Shown: one piece after another, positions 24,789 to 33,740 of the stretch
How positions within the stretch are numbered: the first letter of the stretch is position 1
Layout of the letters: each line of letters opens with the position of its first letter
Notes under the pieces: model-generated
What the model saw: only the letters and a program-made list of their open reading frames with translations
What the model was told of the DNA's origin: nothing
The model's database searches: none
Assembly (NCBI GenBank): GCA_963697965.1
Contig: OY969108.1
Span: 2,046,001 to 2,110,000 of the forward strand
Reading direction: 5' to 3'
From: JAPLJC01 sp963697965
GTDB lineage: Bacteria > Desulfobacterota > Desulfobaccia > Desulfobaccales > 0-14-0-80-60-11
DNA length: 64,000 nucleotides
Program-made: the position numbers and the translations under genes

Positions 24789-24813
24789 CCTTTGCCCTGG
24801 TAGAGGTTATAAA
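24785..24813 (+). promoter_or_regulatory. Sigma-70 promoter of tRNA-Arg
   Basis: TTGACC (24785-24790), a 17-bp spacer and TATAAA (24808-24813), 50 bp upstream of the tRNA. The -35 box is the last unit of the heptad array. Confidence 0.7.
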
Positions 24814-24862
24814 ATTTTGGTCAGGGGCCGGGGAACGGCATCTGGCAATAAGGTTAATGAGT

Positions 24863-24940
24863 GCGCTCGTAGCTCAGCCCGGATAGAGCAACGGACTACG
24901 AATCCGTGTGTCGGAGGTTCGAATCCTCTCGAGCGCGCCA
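24863..24940 (+). tRNA. tRNA-Arg (anticodon ACG)
   Basis: A complete cloverleaf: acceptor stem GCGCTCG/CGAGCGC, D-arm GCTC..GAGC, anticodon stem ACGGA/TCCGT with loop CTACGAA (anticodon ACG, read as ICG for CGN arginine codons), a 5-nt variable loop and TTCGAAT in the T loop. Discriminator G and CCA are encoded. No integrase or attachment duplication is seen at its 3' end. The 259 bp from here to 25199 show no gene. Confidence 0.95.
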
Positions 24941-25199
24941 CCAACATCAAGGGTTGGGCTAATTAGCCTGCCCTTTACCTAATTCCCGGCGGCCATGTTG
25001 CAGAATGGCCATTGAGAGCGCCAGGGCGAAATTAAGGGCTCGACTGAAGGCTTACGGGGGTGGGAAAATTAGAGACATGTTCTGGATATGCGTAGTTTCC
25101 GGGCCTTGATTAGCTTCGGACCCTAGCAGATAACGCCACTTCAGCTTCCCGCAGCTTCCCTATGACGCCGCAGGCTATATCAACGTTACCCTGCCTCTT

Positions 25200-28175
25200 T
25201 TATCCTCCCTCTCCGTGGAGGATGAAAACCGCCCAGAAAAAGGGCTCGGGGTATTTGGCTTTGATGGCCTGGCGGGCCAGTCGCAGGGCCTCGGCGCGGG
25301 ATTTGCCCTCCTTAAGGTGCCCGTAAAACAGGGTCATGTATTCTACTGCCGGGTCGGAGGCCACCTCCCAGAGGCTCACCACCACGCTCCGGGCCCCGGC
25401 GTGCTGGAAGGCCCGGGCGAAGTTGGCCACCCCTTCCCCTTCCATGACCTTTCCCCGGCCGGTGTCGCAGGCGGACAGGACCACCATCTCGGCATTAAGC
25501 TTCAGGCCCAGCACCTGGCTCATGGTCAAAAAGCCCTTGTCCCCGGGCTGGTTCCCCACCTGGCCCAGGAGGATGAAGGGCTCCATGATCCCCTGGACCT
25601 TCCCGAGGTAGGCGTGGGTGGCGAAGTGGAGGTACCGGTAGTCCTGCAAGGGGGATTTTTTCAATTGGGTCTCGTTGGCCTGGAGGTCCAGGAGGACGTC
25701 CGGGGGCGCCGGTGCCACCCCCATAATCCCGGCAATGGCCCGGACCTCTTTTTGCGTTTCCTCGAGAGGGGGGAACCCCAGCTTCCGCCCCTCGCTGCTC
25801 CGGACCCAGAAGATCCCCCCCTGTTGGTTGAAGACCGGGTCACCCAGGGCGAAGAGGGGGCGGCTGGCCGGCTCTTCCTGCAGGCGCCGCTTCAGGGCCA
25901 GAACCGCGGCGGACTGGTAATAGGTCAGATTGTACTTGTCTCCCACGAAGACGCTGTCCTGGAAATTCTGGCCCTGCTTCAGAACCAGGGCCTCGAAGGG
26001 CAGGAGGCCCAGGATGCCATCCGGGACGATGATCACCCGTTCGCTCTCTTTGACCTCGGCCAAAACCCCGGCCAGCAGCAGGTCATAGAGTTGCTTGGCC
26101 TGGGGCAGGGAAAACGCCTCGGGGTGCAGGTACCCCTCGCGGTCCTTTTTCAAAAAAGGCTCCATGAAGGCGTTGACCTTCTCCTCCAGCGCCTCCTGGC
26201 CCATGGCGATCTTGACTACTTTGCTGACGCCCCCCTTCCGGACCACCATGATGTAGCCCGCACCCTCTCCCAGGGCATACTCCAGGAGGACCTCGTTCTC
26301 CCTCAGGGGCAGGTCCGCGGCGGGGACGGGCTCAGGGTAGTGGAGCGCGGCGTAGAGGGGATATTTCTGGCGCAATTGCTTAATCAGGTCCTGGAGTTCA
26401 CCGCTGAGGCGGGCCTTTTTCTCCTGCACCTCCTTGACGGCCGCCTCCCCGCCTTGCAAGGCCTTCTCCCATTGGGCCTCCAGCGCGGCCAACTGGTTCA
26501 GGAGGCTCTCTTCCTGTTGATGCAGTTCGGGGGGAATTTCTGTCCGGGTCTCCTTCCGACCCGCGGCGGCCATGGCCTCCAGGAGCACCCGGCCCTTGGT
26601 GTCCTCGGCGAAGTAGAAGGCGGCGGACCCCGGGTCGGGACCATATGCCTTTAGCTCCGGGGGCAGGGCCTCGGGTTTCAGGGCCATCTCCCCCAGCACA
26701 CTCACCAGTCCCCGGTAGGGCCGGATATTGCCCCCAAAAATCCCCCCCTGGAAGAAACCGGCCTTCTCTCCAGGGGTACGCAGGCGAAGCTCCTCCGCCT
26801 CCTGCACCGCCTGGTCCAGGGCCAGGGCCGCCTCCCCCAGGCGCCCCACCCCTGCCAGGGCCAGACCCTGTTGGGAATGGTACTGCACGTTGTATAGGGG
26901 GGTGCTTCTCCAGGTGGGGGCCTGGTCCTGGAGCAGCTTCAGGGCCTCTGCCGGCTGTCCCCGAGCCAGAGAGAGTTCCACCAGGCCCCCGGTGGACTTG
27001 CCCTGACGGAAATAGCTCTCAGCGTCCGGATAGTCCTTTTGGGCCAGGTATAGTGACCCCAGGTTTTCGAGGCTGTCAGCGGTGTAGGGGTCCTTCGGGC
27101 CTAAGACCTTTTCCCTGATCTTTAGGGCCCGCTGGTACAGGGGCAGGGCCTGATCATAGGCGCCCATGTCCTGATAGAGCGCGGCCAGGTTGTTGAGGCT
27201 GAGGGCGGTGTCAGGGTCCTCAGGCCCCAGGACCTTTTCCCTGATCTTTAGGGCCCGCTGGTACAGGGGCAGGGCCTGATCATAGGCGCCCATGTCCTGA
27301 TAGAGCGCGGCCAGGTTGTTGAGGCTGAGGGCGGTGTCAGGGTCCTCAGGCCCCAGGACCTTTTCCCTGATCTTTAGGGCTCGCTGGTGGAGGGGCAGGG
27401 CCTGCTCATAGGCGCCCATGGACTGATAGAGCAACGCCAGGTTGTTGAGGCTGGTGGCAGTGTGGGGGTGCTCCGGGCCTAAGGCCTTCTCGCAGATCTT
27501 CAGGGCCCGCTGGTAGAGGGGCAGGGCCTGATCATAGGCGCCCATGCTCTTATACAGCAAGGCCAGGTTGTTGATGTCAGTGGCAGTGCCCGGGTTCTCC
27601 GGACCCAGGGCCTTCTCGTCGATCTTCAGGGCCCGCTGGTACAGGGGCAGGGCCTTATCATAGGCGCCCATGCTCTTATACAGCAAGGCCAGGTTGTTGA
27701 TGTCAGTGGCAGTGCCCGGGTTCTCCGGACCCAGGGCCTTCTCGTCGATCTTCAGGGCCCGCTGGTACAGGGGCAGGGCCTTATCATAGGCGCCCATGCT
27801 CTTATACAGCAAGGCCAGGTTGTTGATGTCAGTGGCAGTGCCCGGGTTCTCCGGACCCAGGGCCTTCTCGTCGATCTTCAGGGCCCGCTGGTACAGGGGC
27901 AGGGCCTGATCATAGGCGCCCATGGTCTTATACAGCACAGCCAGGTTGTTGAGGCTTTCGGCGGTGTCAGGGTCCTCAGGCCCCAGGGCCTTTTCCCTGA
28001 TCGCTAAGGCCCGCTGGTATAGGGGCAGGGCCTCCTGGTAGCGGCCGGCTTGATAGAGCTCCACGGCTTTTTGGTTTAAGGCGTTGGCCTCCTCCACGGG
28101 GTCATCCGCGCACACTGCCGGGGCGGCCAGGAGCACCATGAGCAAGCACACCAACCACAGCCGGCCTCTTGGCAT
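25200..28175 (-). CDS. Exported TPR-CHAT protease-like protein
   Basis: A 991-residue protein with a signal peptide (LWLVCLLMVLLAAPAVCA, cleavage near residue 23). About nine 42-residue kinesin-light-chain-type TPRs follow (residues 25-400; consensus PxTAxSLNNLAxLYxxMGAYDxALPLYQRALKIxEKALGPE), then a helical linker with a coiled coil (560-600) and a C-terminal CHAT domain (about 700-990). The caspase-like dyad is intact: His in LHFATHAYLG and Cys in VVLSACDTGRG. CHAT proteins are clan CD peptidases; some act in defence (for example TPR-CHAT with type III-E CRISPR), but those are cytoplasmic and no CRISPR gene is here. Periplasmic or surface proteolysis is inferred. It heads a block with a truncated paralogue at 28469. 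Confidence 0.92.
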   Translation of the reverse strand: MPRGRLWLVCLLMVLLAAPAVCADDPVEEANALNQKAVELYQAGRYQEALPLYQRALAIREKALGPEDPDTAESLNNLAVLYKTMGAYDQALPLYQRALKIDEKALGPENPGTATDINNLALLYKSMGAYDKALPLYQRALKIDEKALGPENPGTATDINNLALLYKSMGAYDKALPLYQRALKIDEKALGPENPGTATDINNLALLYKSMGAYDQALPLYQRALKICEKALGPEHPHTATSLNNLALLYQSMGAYEQALPLHQRALKIREKVLGPEDPDTALSLNNLAALYQDMGAYDQALPLYQRALKIREKVLGPEDPDTALSLNNLAALYQDMGAYDQALPLYQRALKIREKVLGPKDPYTADSLENLGSLYLAQKDYPDAESYFRQGKSTGGLVELSLARGQPAEALKLLQDQAPTWRSTPLYNVQYHSQQGLALAGVGRLGEAALALDQAVQEAEELRLRTPGEKAGFFQGGIFGGNIRPYRGLVSVLGEMALKPEALPPELKAYGPDPGSAAFYFAEDTKGRVLLEAMAAAGRKETRTEIPPELHQQEESLLNQLAALEAQWEKALQGGEAAVKEVQEKKARLSGELQDLIKQLRQKYPLYAALHYPEPVPAADLPLRENEVLLEYALGEGAGYIMVVRKGGVSKVVKIAMGQEALEEKVNAFMEPFLKKDREGYLHPEAFSLPQAKQLYDLLLAGVLAEVKESERVIIVPDGILGLLPFEALVLKQGQNFQDSVFVGDKYNLTYYQSAAVLALKRRLQEEPASRPLFALGDPVFNQQGGIFWVRSSEGRKLGFPPLEETQKEVRAIAGIMGVAPAPPDVLLDLQANETQLKKSPLQDYRYLHFATHAYLGKVQGIMEPFILLGQVGNQPGDKGFLTMSQVLGLKLNAEMVVLSACDTGRGKVMEGEGVANFARAFQHAGARSVVVSLWEVASDPAVEYMTLFYGHLKEGKSRAEALRLARQAIKAKYPEPFFWAVFILHGEGG
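27120..28060. repeat. 126-bp tandem coding repeats (TPR units)
   Basis: The TPR region repeats with a 126-bp (42-codon) period. Neighbouring units are almost identical in DNA, including synonymous sites: the units around 27560-27690, 27686-27812 and 27812-27938, and the pair at about 27115-27240 and 27241-27366. This points to recent expansion or gene conversion. Confidence 0.9.
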
Positions 28176-28468
28176 GACAGACCTCCCGGGGTTTCCCGGA
28201 CCCGGGCCGGAGACGCACTGAGACAGTGGATGGGGCTAGAGTGCCACAAGCTGGTAAGACTTGGCAATCACTATTTCAGGGTGATGCCATCCCGGCAGCC
28301 GCGGTCTCGCCAAGATGCCAGTCCAGGCGGTAGGGCTGTTTATCATCTAGATGCTGGAAAATTTCAAGAAGAAGATGCATGTATTTTTCCAGGGGATCCC
28401 CAACAATACCAGTTACCATCTGGAATTGAGGACAGATTTATATTTGAGAGATCGGCTATTCGGCGATT

Positions 28469-29062
28469 CTAGTCACCTGTCGTAGTACCCATAGTTGGCG
28501 CCGGAATCTTGAGGGCCCGTTGGCGCAGGGGCAGGGCCTTGTCATGGGCCCCCATGGCTTCGTAGATATTGGCCAGGTTGTTGAGGCTGGTGGCGGTGTC
28601 GGGGGCCTCAGGCCCCAGGACCTTTTCCCTGATCGCTAAGGCCCGCTGGTACAGGGGCAGGGCCTTCTCATACTCGCCCATGGCCTGGTAGAGCCCGGCC
28701 AGGTTGTTGAGGCTGGTGGCGGTGAGTGGATGCTCCGGCCCTAAGGCCTTTTCCCTGATCGCTAAGACCCGCTGGAACAGGGGCAGGGCCTTATCATAGG
28801 CCCTCATGCCCTTATACAGCGCGGCCAGGTTGTTGAGGCTTTGGGCGGTGTAAAGGTCCTCAGGCCCCAGGACCTTTTCCCTGATCTCCAGGGCCCGTTG
28901 GGCCAGGGGCAGGGCCTCCTGGTAGCGGCCGGCTTGATACAGCTTCTCCACCTGCTGGTTTAAGGCCTTGGCCTCTTCCAGGGGGTCGCCCGCGGCCAGC
29001 GCCGGGACGGCCAGGAGCACTATCAGTAATAACACTAACCCTAACGGCCAACTTTTTGACAT
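28469..29062 (-). CDS. Truncated TPR paralogue of the CHAT protein, exported
   Basis: A 197-residue protein from ATG 29062 with GGGAGG 6 bp upstream. It has a signal peptide (LGLVLLLIVLLAVPALAA) and four TPRs almost interchangeable with those of the gene at 25200, then stops after ALKIPAPTMGTTTGD with no linker or CHAT domain. The upstream 40 bp (ACCTCCCGGxGTTyCCCGGACCCGGGCCGGAGACGCA) is also shared, so the leader was duplicated too. The last three codons, stop and flank match the end of the Lys-rich gene at 30729. It may be an adaptor or decoy, or a decayed copy. The 293 bp between the two genes hold no other ORF. Confidence 0.75.
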   Translation of the reverse strand: MSKSWPLGLVLLLIVLLAVPALAAGDPLEEAKALNQQVEKLYQAGRYQEALPLAQRALEIREKVLGPEDLYTAQSLNNLAALYKGMRAYDKALPLFQRVLAIREKALGPEHPLTATSLNNLAGLYQAMGEYEKALPLYQRALAIREKVLGPEAPDTATSLNNLANIYEAMGAHDKALPLRQRALKIPAPTMGTTTGD

Positions 29063-29166
29063 AGCGGACCTCCCGGCGTTCCCGGACCCGGGCCGGAGAC
29101 GCATACGTGATATTCCCGGATGGCCTCGGGGTGGCTATTCTTTGATGGCAATCCGTCTGCGCTCCA

Positions 29167-30579
29167 TCATTGCACCGGCAAGGTTAGCAATGGCGTTCCC
29201 TGGCTGGTGCCGGTCTCAAACATGGATAAGAATACTTCCGTTGAAGTAAACATATCTTTAGTAGCAAAGTCTGAGTCCTTGATATAGAACCAATAGCCAT
29301 GTTGCTTCACAGCGACAAAGGCATTACTCGGGTGGCTTTTATCGGAGTAAACGATGAACTTTTTCTGGTTCTTTCCTTCTTGTCCATTCAATGATTTTGT
29401 AACCAAGCTACTCGGGCTCGCACTTCCATCGCCAGTGGCCGGAAGTTCCTGAGAAGGCATATCGATGAACATGGAGAGCATAGTTAGGGTTTCGTAAATT
29501 GAGCGGGTTTGCAAGACAATTTTTTCACAGTCCGGGTCTTGCGGAGGGTTTTGGTTTCCATCGATGATTTGGTATACATCGAAACCTTCACAGATTTCTT
29601 TAACCCGGGGTGGAGAATCAGGTGACCACAGAAGGTCCTTGAACCGTTGAATCATATACTTAAATGTTCTTTTATCTTCTTTGTCCCCTTCAGACAAATA
29701 ATAATCGGGATTTTTATCCAACTCTACAGCGCGCTTGGTATCTATCACCAACTCACCAACTACTTTATCCTTCGTTTCATCACCGCTGGCGCTGTCCTTC
29801 GTTCCCTTATCTTTCTGAGAAGTCGTCTCCCCTGTTTCCTTCCCCTTTTGGGGTCTGTTGCCGGCCTGCATGGCCGGTTCCTCTCCGGACACGATCTTTT
29901 TCTTCCCTGGCCCGGTCATATTCAGGGTGATTTCATATTTTTCCGGCACTTTCGTTACCTTGGCTTCCTTCGGTTCCTTGATAGCGATCCGAATGACGCC
30001 ATATTTCTTGAGATATGCAAATAGCCAAATAACTTCCAAAAAATTAGGGTCCTCTTTAATTTTTCCTGTTGAGGTGCCGTTGTGAAGATTATTGATGGCT
30101 CTGACGCAGCAGGGGAAGATGTAATCCCCTGCCCAGCCGGTCTGGAGACTTTTTAGAAGTTTGGCGGGGGGTATCGGCTCGATCATGGTTTTCGCCAGGG
30201 CCTCGCCCCTCATGGGGCTGTAGGCAATGGAAGGATGATCCTGGTAAGTTACAGTGCCGCCGAGCGTGAGCATATTGCGGAATCCATCCACCCAATTACC
30301 TTGCGGGTACGTCGAATGAAGGGGATCCCAGCTTATCGGATAATTAGCGGAAAGATTAGAATCCAGGGCATAAGTCGTATTGATGGAGGTCATTTCGAGG
30401 GTGGTCAAGGCGTCGCCGTAGCGCAGTCTAACCAGATTGGTGAGCAGCTGTTCCTTCCAGGAGGTGGAGACGGCATCCAGATAATTTTCCCGGTCTATGG
30501 GGAGTTTCCGCGGAGGCACCAGAACGCAGCCGGCGCCGGCCAGGACGATCACTAAAAAGAGAAGAGCTCGTCTCCACAT
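29167..30579 (-). CDS. Outer-membrane-type lipoprotein of unknown function
   Basis: A 470-residue lipoprotein: signal LFLVIVLAGAGC with the lipobox cysteine near residue 18. The N-terminal region (YLDAVSTSWKEQLLTNLVRLRYGDALTTLEMTSINTTYAL) is the hallmark of a conserved but uncharacterised proteobacterial lipoprotein family. A low-complexity Lys/Glu/Thr/Gly stretch (about 235-285) interrupts the middle, followed by a region with YETLTMLSMFIDMPSQ and VAVKQHGYWFYIKDSDFATKDMFTSTEVFLSMFETGT. It is in the same orientation as the CHAT/TPR genes and may be co-transcribed. The GC content is lower than in its neighbours. Confidence 0.82.
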   Translation of the reverse strand: MWRRALLFLVIVLAGAGCVLVPPRKLPIDRENYLDAVSTSWKEQLLTNLVRLRYGDALTTLEMTSINTTYALDSNLSANYPISWDPLHSTYPQGNWVDGFRNMLTLGGTVTYQDHPSIAYSPMRGEALAKTMIEPIPPAKLLKSLQTGWAGDYIFPCCVRAINNLHNGTSTGKIKEDPNFLEVIWLFAYLKKYGVIRIAIKEPKEAKVTKVPEKYEITLNMTGPGKKKIVSGEEPAMQAGNRPQKGKETGETTSQKDKGTKDSASGDETKDKVVGELVIDTKRAVELDKNPDYYLSEGDKEDKRTFKYMIQRFKDLLWSPDSPPRVKEICEGFDVYQIIDGNQNPPQDPDCEKIVLQTRSIYETLTMLSMFIDMPSQELPATGDGSASPSSLVTKSLNGQEGKNQKKFIVYSDKSHPSNAFVAVKQHGYWFYIKDSDFATKDMFTSTEVFLSMFETGTSQGTPLLTLPVQ

Positions 30580-30728
30580 AATACGATCCTTTTTTGATGC
30601 GCAGGCATTATGGGTTTGCTGATACCCCTCAATAAGGCACTAGGAGCCCTGGGTCCGGGAAATCAATCCCAACAGCAGGACCGGAGAGTCTGAAGGGTTT
30701 TCAGCAAGAAACCAGGTGCATTGGGATT

Positions 30729-31019
30729 CTAGTCACCTGTAACACCACCCCTGGTTTTATAGATCTTTTCTTCCTTCTCTCCGGATTCTTTCTTCTTAAG
30801 GTCCTGTGTGCCAGGACCCTTAGAACCTTTAGTTTCAACCTCTTCTTTCTTCTTTGCGGATTCTTTCTTCTGGAGTTGCACCTGTCCTTCAGTTTTCTTC
30901 TCTCCGGATTTCTGGAGTTCCCCGGTCTCGTCTTTGCCCTGGCCCAACGCGGGAACCACCAGCATCGCACTCAATATGGTACAGAGCGCCAGCAGCTTAA
31001 AATTGAACTTAGTGCTCAT
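30729..31019 (-). CDS. Small exported Lys/Glu-rich protein
   Basis: A 96-residue protein with a signal peptide (KLLALCTILSAMLVVPALG, cleavage near residue 26) and a mature part that is almost entirely charged (KKESAKKKEEVETKGSKG.. repeated motifs of KKES and EKK). It is probably unstructured. It is the first gene of the minus-strand block of exported proteins and ends with the same VTGD-stop DNA as the TPR paralogue at 28469. No function is recognised. Confidence 0.65.
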   Translation of the reverse strand: MSTKFNFKLLALCTILSAMLVVPALGQGKDETGELQKSGEKKTEGQVQLQKKESAKKKEEVETKGSKGPGTQDLKKKESGEKEEKIYKTRGGVTGD

Positions 31020-31714
31020 GGTTATCTTCTCCTTTGGCCTGAGATTATGCGGCAGCCTTCGCTGGAGTAGTCAAAAACCGGCTTTTCGGGACTCTTTCAC
31101 CGATTAACCCCGGGACGCTTCCTCTTTGGTAGCCAAATTGTCTTGCGGAGGGCATGTTAGCACAAATTTCTGGAGAATGGCATCTTTTTAAAAATTGGCC
31201 ATACCCTATCCCTAACGGCAAAGTAGCCGCTATTACCGAATAGCTATTCTCCCAAGTTTTTCGACAGCTGGCCAGTTGCCACTCCATAGGGGGCGTGGCC
31301 TCTCTTTCCCCTGGCGCCTAATTACCGGATGCTGCTGGCTTGAGCTTCTTAGACCGTCACCCCGTAAAAATCTGCTAACCAAGGAAGTGGTATCTTCAAA
31401 ATCTACAAAAAGGATTTAGTTTGAGGAAAACTTGTGCTATCTTGCGTTCAATAAGACGATGGGGCCACAAAAAGGCGAACTTCATCGGGATATCCTCCCC
31501 GGACGGCAGGTTCCAAAACCATTTTTGACCGCCGTGGCCAAGGCTGCGGCCTAACCCCGGTTTAATTTTTTGGGAAAAAAGGACTGTCTTTTACCATCTT
31601 ACTTTTGTATATATAAACTAACTTCCCAAACACCAGGAGTACCAGACATAGCGATCCCCGCGATCTTGTCCCTTAAAGCCAAATTCTATATCCACGCACA
31701 CCCGGGAGGGCGGT
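31020..31714. other. 695-bp divergent intergenic region
   Basis: It separates the minus-strand exported block from the plus-strand cytochrome operon, so it should hold both promoters. An AT-rich stretch with TATATATAAA lies near 31608-31618. No ORF with a ribosome binding site, tRNA or known riboswitch consensus was found by eye. Confidence 0.5.
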
Positions 31715-33037
31715 ATGAACGTTTACGGTCTGGCAAGATTTTTCGTGGCGGGGCTGGCGCTTCTGGCCATCGCGGCCTGCGGCGAGAGGCCCATCGACGT
31801 GGAGGCTCTGGAAAAACAGCCCAAGAAATACGTGGGTTCGGATACCTGCAAGCTCTGCCACCTGGAGCACTACGACTCCTGGAAGATGACCCTCCATTCC
31901 CGCGCCCTCCAGGACGCCCAAATGAACCGGGACGTCATTGTCGCCCCCATCGATGAAAAGGTAATTCGCGCCGATTTGGCTAAGGAAAAGCTCAAAATAC
32001 CGGTTGACCAAGTCTACATCCCCAAAGAAGAAGAAATACTCTATACCATGGGCAGCCAGTGGAAACAACGCTACCTGGTGAAAAAGGCTGGGAAACTATA
32101 CATTACCCCCATCGAGTACAATATTGAGAGCCACCACTGGATGCCTTATGCTGAAGGGGACCCCGATTGGGATAAGAAACCCTGGATCACCAAATGCGGC
32201 GGCTGCCACGCCACCGGGGTAAATATCGAGAAAAACACCTTTGTCGAGCCCGGGGTTGGCTGCGAAGCCTGTCACGGCCCGGGTTCCTGGCACGCGGCCC
32301 TGCCCAAGACCGCGGTCTTCGAGAAACGCCAGACCATCATCAACCCGTCCAAGCTGACCATGGGAGTGGCGGTGCAGATTTGCGGCTCCTGCCATACCCG
32401 AGGCGAATCCACCCTGGTGAAGGGCGCTGACTGGGCGGTGGGCTACCAGCCCGGCAAGGCCATCGGACCTTTCTTCAAGGAGCCCACCATTGCCGCCGGC
32501 GACCCAGTGACGGCCTATGCCAACGAGTTTACCAAAGGCCACCATCAGCAATATCTGGATTGGAAGCAATCTCTGCATTATAAAGAAGGGGTGACCTGTA
32601 CCTCCTGCCACTTTGTGCACCAGATCGGCATGCCCCCCACCCGGTCCCAAACTATCCAGGCCGGCTCCAAGCAGTGCCTCACCTGTCATGATATCATCAA
32701 CAGAAACCTGGGCCATTCCATTCACTCCTTCGGCAACTGCGTGGGTTGCCACATGCCCAGGATTGTCACCAGCGCCGAATCCGGGGATATGCACAGCCAT
32801 ACCTTCGTCTGTCTGCTGCCCAAGGATTCCATTGCCAACCCGGCCCTCCCCAATTCCTGCGAGGGCTGTCATATTTACAGAGGAGAAGGTCTCGACTACC
32901 TGGCAGCTGCCTGGGATGCCCTGGTTAAGCTGCCGGTGCCGGTGGGCCAACCCGTGAAGATGTCGATCCCCGAGTCTGAGGCTCCGCCAGCGACACCTGA
33001 GAAACCGAAGGCCGCCAAGGAGTCACCGAAAAAATAG
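31715..33037 (+). CDS. Octaheme c-type cytochrome lipoprotein
   Basis: A 440-residue exported protein. ATG 31715 follows GGGAGGGCGGT; a signal sequence with lipobox (LLAIAAC, Cys near residue 22) suggests membrane anchoring. Eight CxxCH heme motifs are visible: CKLCH, CGGCH, CEACH, CGSCH, CTSCH, CLTCH, CVGCH and CEGCH. An N-terminal 'KKYVGSDTCKLCHLEHYDSW' start is typical of cytochrome c554-like multiheme proteins of Desulfobacterota. Additional His residues could be distal ligands. The C-terminus is Pro/Lys-rich. It is first in an operon with a triheme cytochrome and a cytochrome b, which together would carry electrons between the quinone pool and the periplasm; direction and substrate are unknown. 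Confidence 0.9.
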   Translation: MNVYGLARFFVAGLALLAIAACGERPIDVEALEKQPKKYVGSDTCKLCHLEHYDSWKMTLHSRALQDAQMNRDVIVAPIDEKVIRADLAKEKLKIPVDQVYIPKEEEILYTMGSQWKQRYLVKKAGKLYITPIEYNIESHHWMPYAEGDPDWDKKPWITKCGGCHATGVNIEKNTFVEPGVGCEACHGPGSWHAALPKTAVFEKRQTIINPSKLTMGVAVQICGSCHTRGESTLVKGADWAVGYQPGKAIGPFFKEPTIAAGDPVTAYANEFTKGHHQQYLDWKQSLHYKEGVTCTSCHFVHQIGMPPTRSQTIQAGSKQCLTCHDIINRNLGHSIHSFGNCVGCHMPRIVTSAESGDMHSHTFVCLLPKDSIANPALPNSCEGCHIYRGEGLDYLAAAWDALVKLPVPVGQPVKMSIPESEAPPATPEKPKAAKESPKK

Positions 33038-33047
33038 GGGAAGCTCA

Positions 33048-33740
33048 ATGACGCGGCGGATTCTCAGGCGAAGCATCCTGTGGATGGTACTGGGAGGGCT
33101 GGGACTGGTGCTGGTATTACCCGTGGTGGCCCCGGCCCAGGAGGAAGTGACCACCTCTCTAAGGCGATACCAAGACCGTGAGACCTCGACCGGGTACTAT
33201 GAAGACTCCGAAGTCAAGCCCTTTCCTTTTAGCTCTTTTTTGGGCGGCCCCGGGGTGGTGCGGTCCCCCTTCGCTTATAGCCCTGAGGCCCCACAAATCC
33301 CCCACACTTACCTGGCCGATGCCCATCGGGCCGTCCAGTTTTACAATGTGCAGACCTGTGTGGCCTGCCACGCCGAGGAGGCCAAGAACATCCACACTAT
33401 CCGGGGCAACATTACCTGCCGCCAGTGCCACGGCGGTGAGCCCATGGCCTCCATCGCCCATTACTTCTCCCCTCTGAATCCCGTCCGGCGCTACGCTTAC
33501 GTGTGCTCCAAGTGCCACGAGGGTGCCAGCGCCTCCTTTGCCACTTACGTGGTCCATGAACCCAACCCCGGGGCTTTGGAAACCCGGAAGACTTTCTCCT
33601 CCCTGTTTTACTCCGACTGGTTCATGTATCTCCTGATTGTCGGCACCTTGGGCTTCTTTGGGGCGCACACCGCAGTCTGGGTGAGCAAGGAGCTTTACCA
33701 CGTCTACACCGAGAAAAAAAGAAAGCCCGAAGATGAATGA
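33048..33740 (+). CDS. Triheme c-type cytochrome with C-terminal membrane anchor
   Basis: A 230-residue protein with an N-terminal signal (ILWMVLGGLGLVLVLPVVAPAQ), three CxxCH sites (CVACH, CRQCH, CSKCH; residues about 104-160) and one C-terminal transmembrane helix (WFMYLLIVGTLGFFGAHTAVWV). It starts 10 bp after the octaheme gene and overlaps the cytochrome b gene by 8 bp, so it is likely the membrane-side heme subunit linking cytochrome b to the octaheme protein. Confidence 0.88.
   Translation: MTRRILRRSILWMVLGGLGLVLVLPVVAPAQEEVTTSLRRYQDRETSTGYYEDSEVKPFPFSSFLGGPGVVRSPFAYSPEAPQIPHTYLADAHRAVQFYNVQTCVACHAEEAKNIHTIRGNITCRQCHGGEPMASIAHYFSPLNPVRRYAYVCSKCHEGASASFATYVVHEPNPGALETRKTFSSLFYSDWFMYLLIVGTLGFFGAHTAVWVSKELYHVYTEKKRKPEDE

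Noticed and set aside
24863..24940. tRNA-Arg as an integration site for a mobile element
   Set aside because: No duplication of the tRNA 3' end and no integrase were found within the window.
25215..26654. Long open frame antisense to the CHAT gene, and similar long frames opposite aspS, the citrate synthase-like gene and the activase
   Set aside because: High GC content opens antisense frames; their translations are low-complexity (Gly/His/Leu/Val-rich), lack motifs and have no ribosome binding sites.
27120..28060. Regular DNA repeats that might suggest a CRISPR array
   Set aside because: The period is 126 bp without unique spacers and is in frame with 42-residue TPR units, so it is a coding repeat.
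31270..31560. Possible riboswitch (c-di-GMP or similar) upstream of the cytochrome operon
   Set aside because: GC-rich hairpin-like pieces were seen, but the conserved cores of known classes could not be found by eye.
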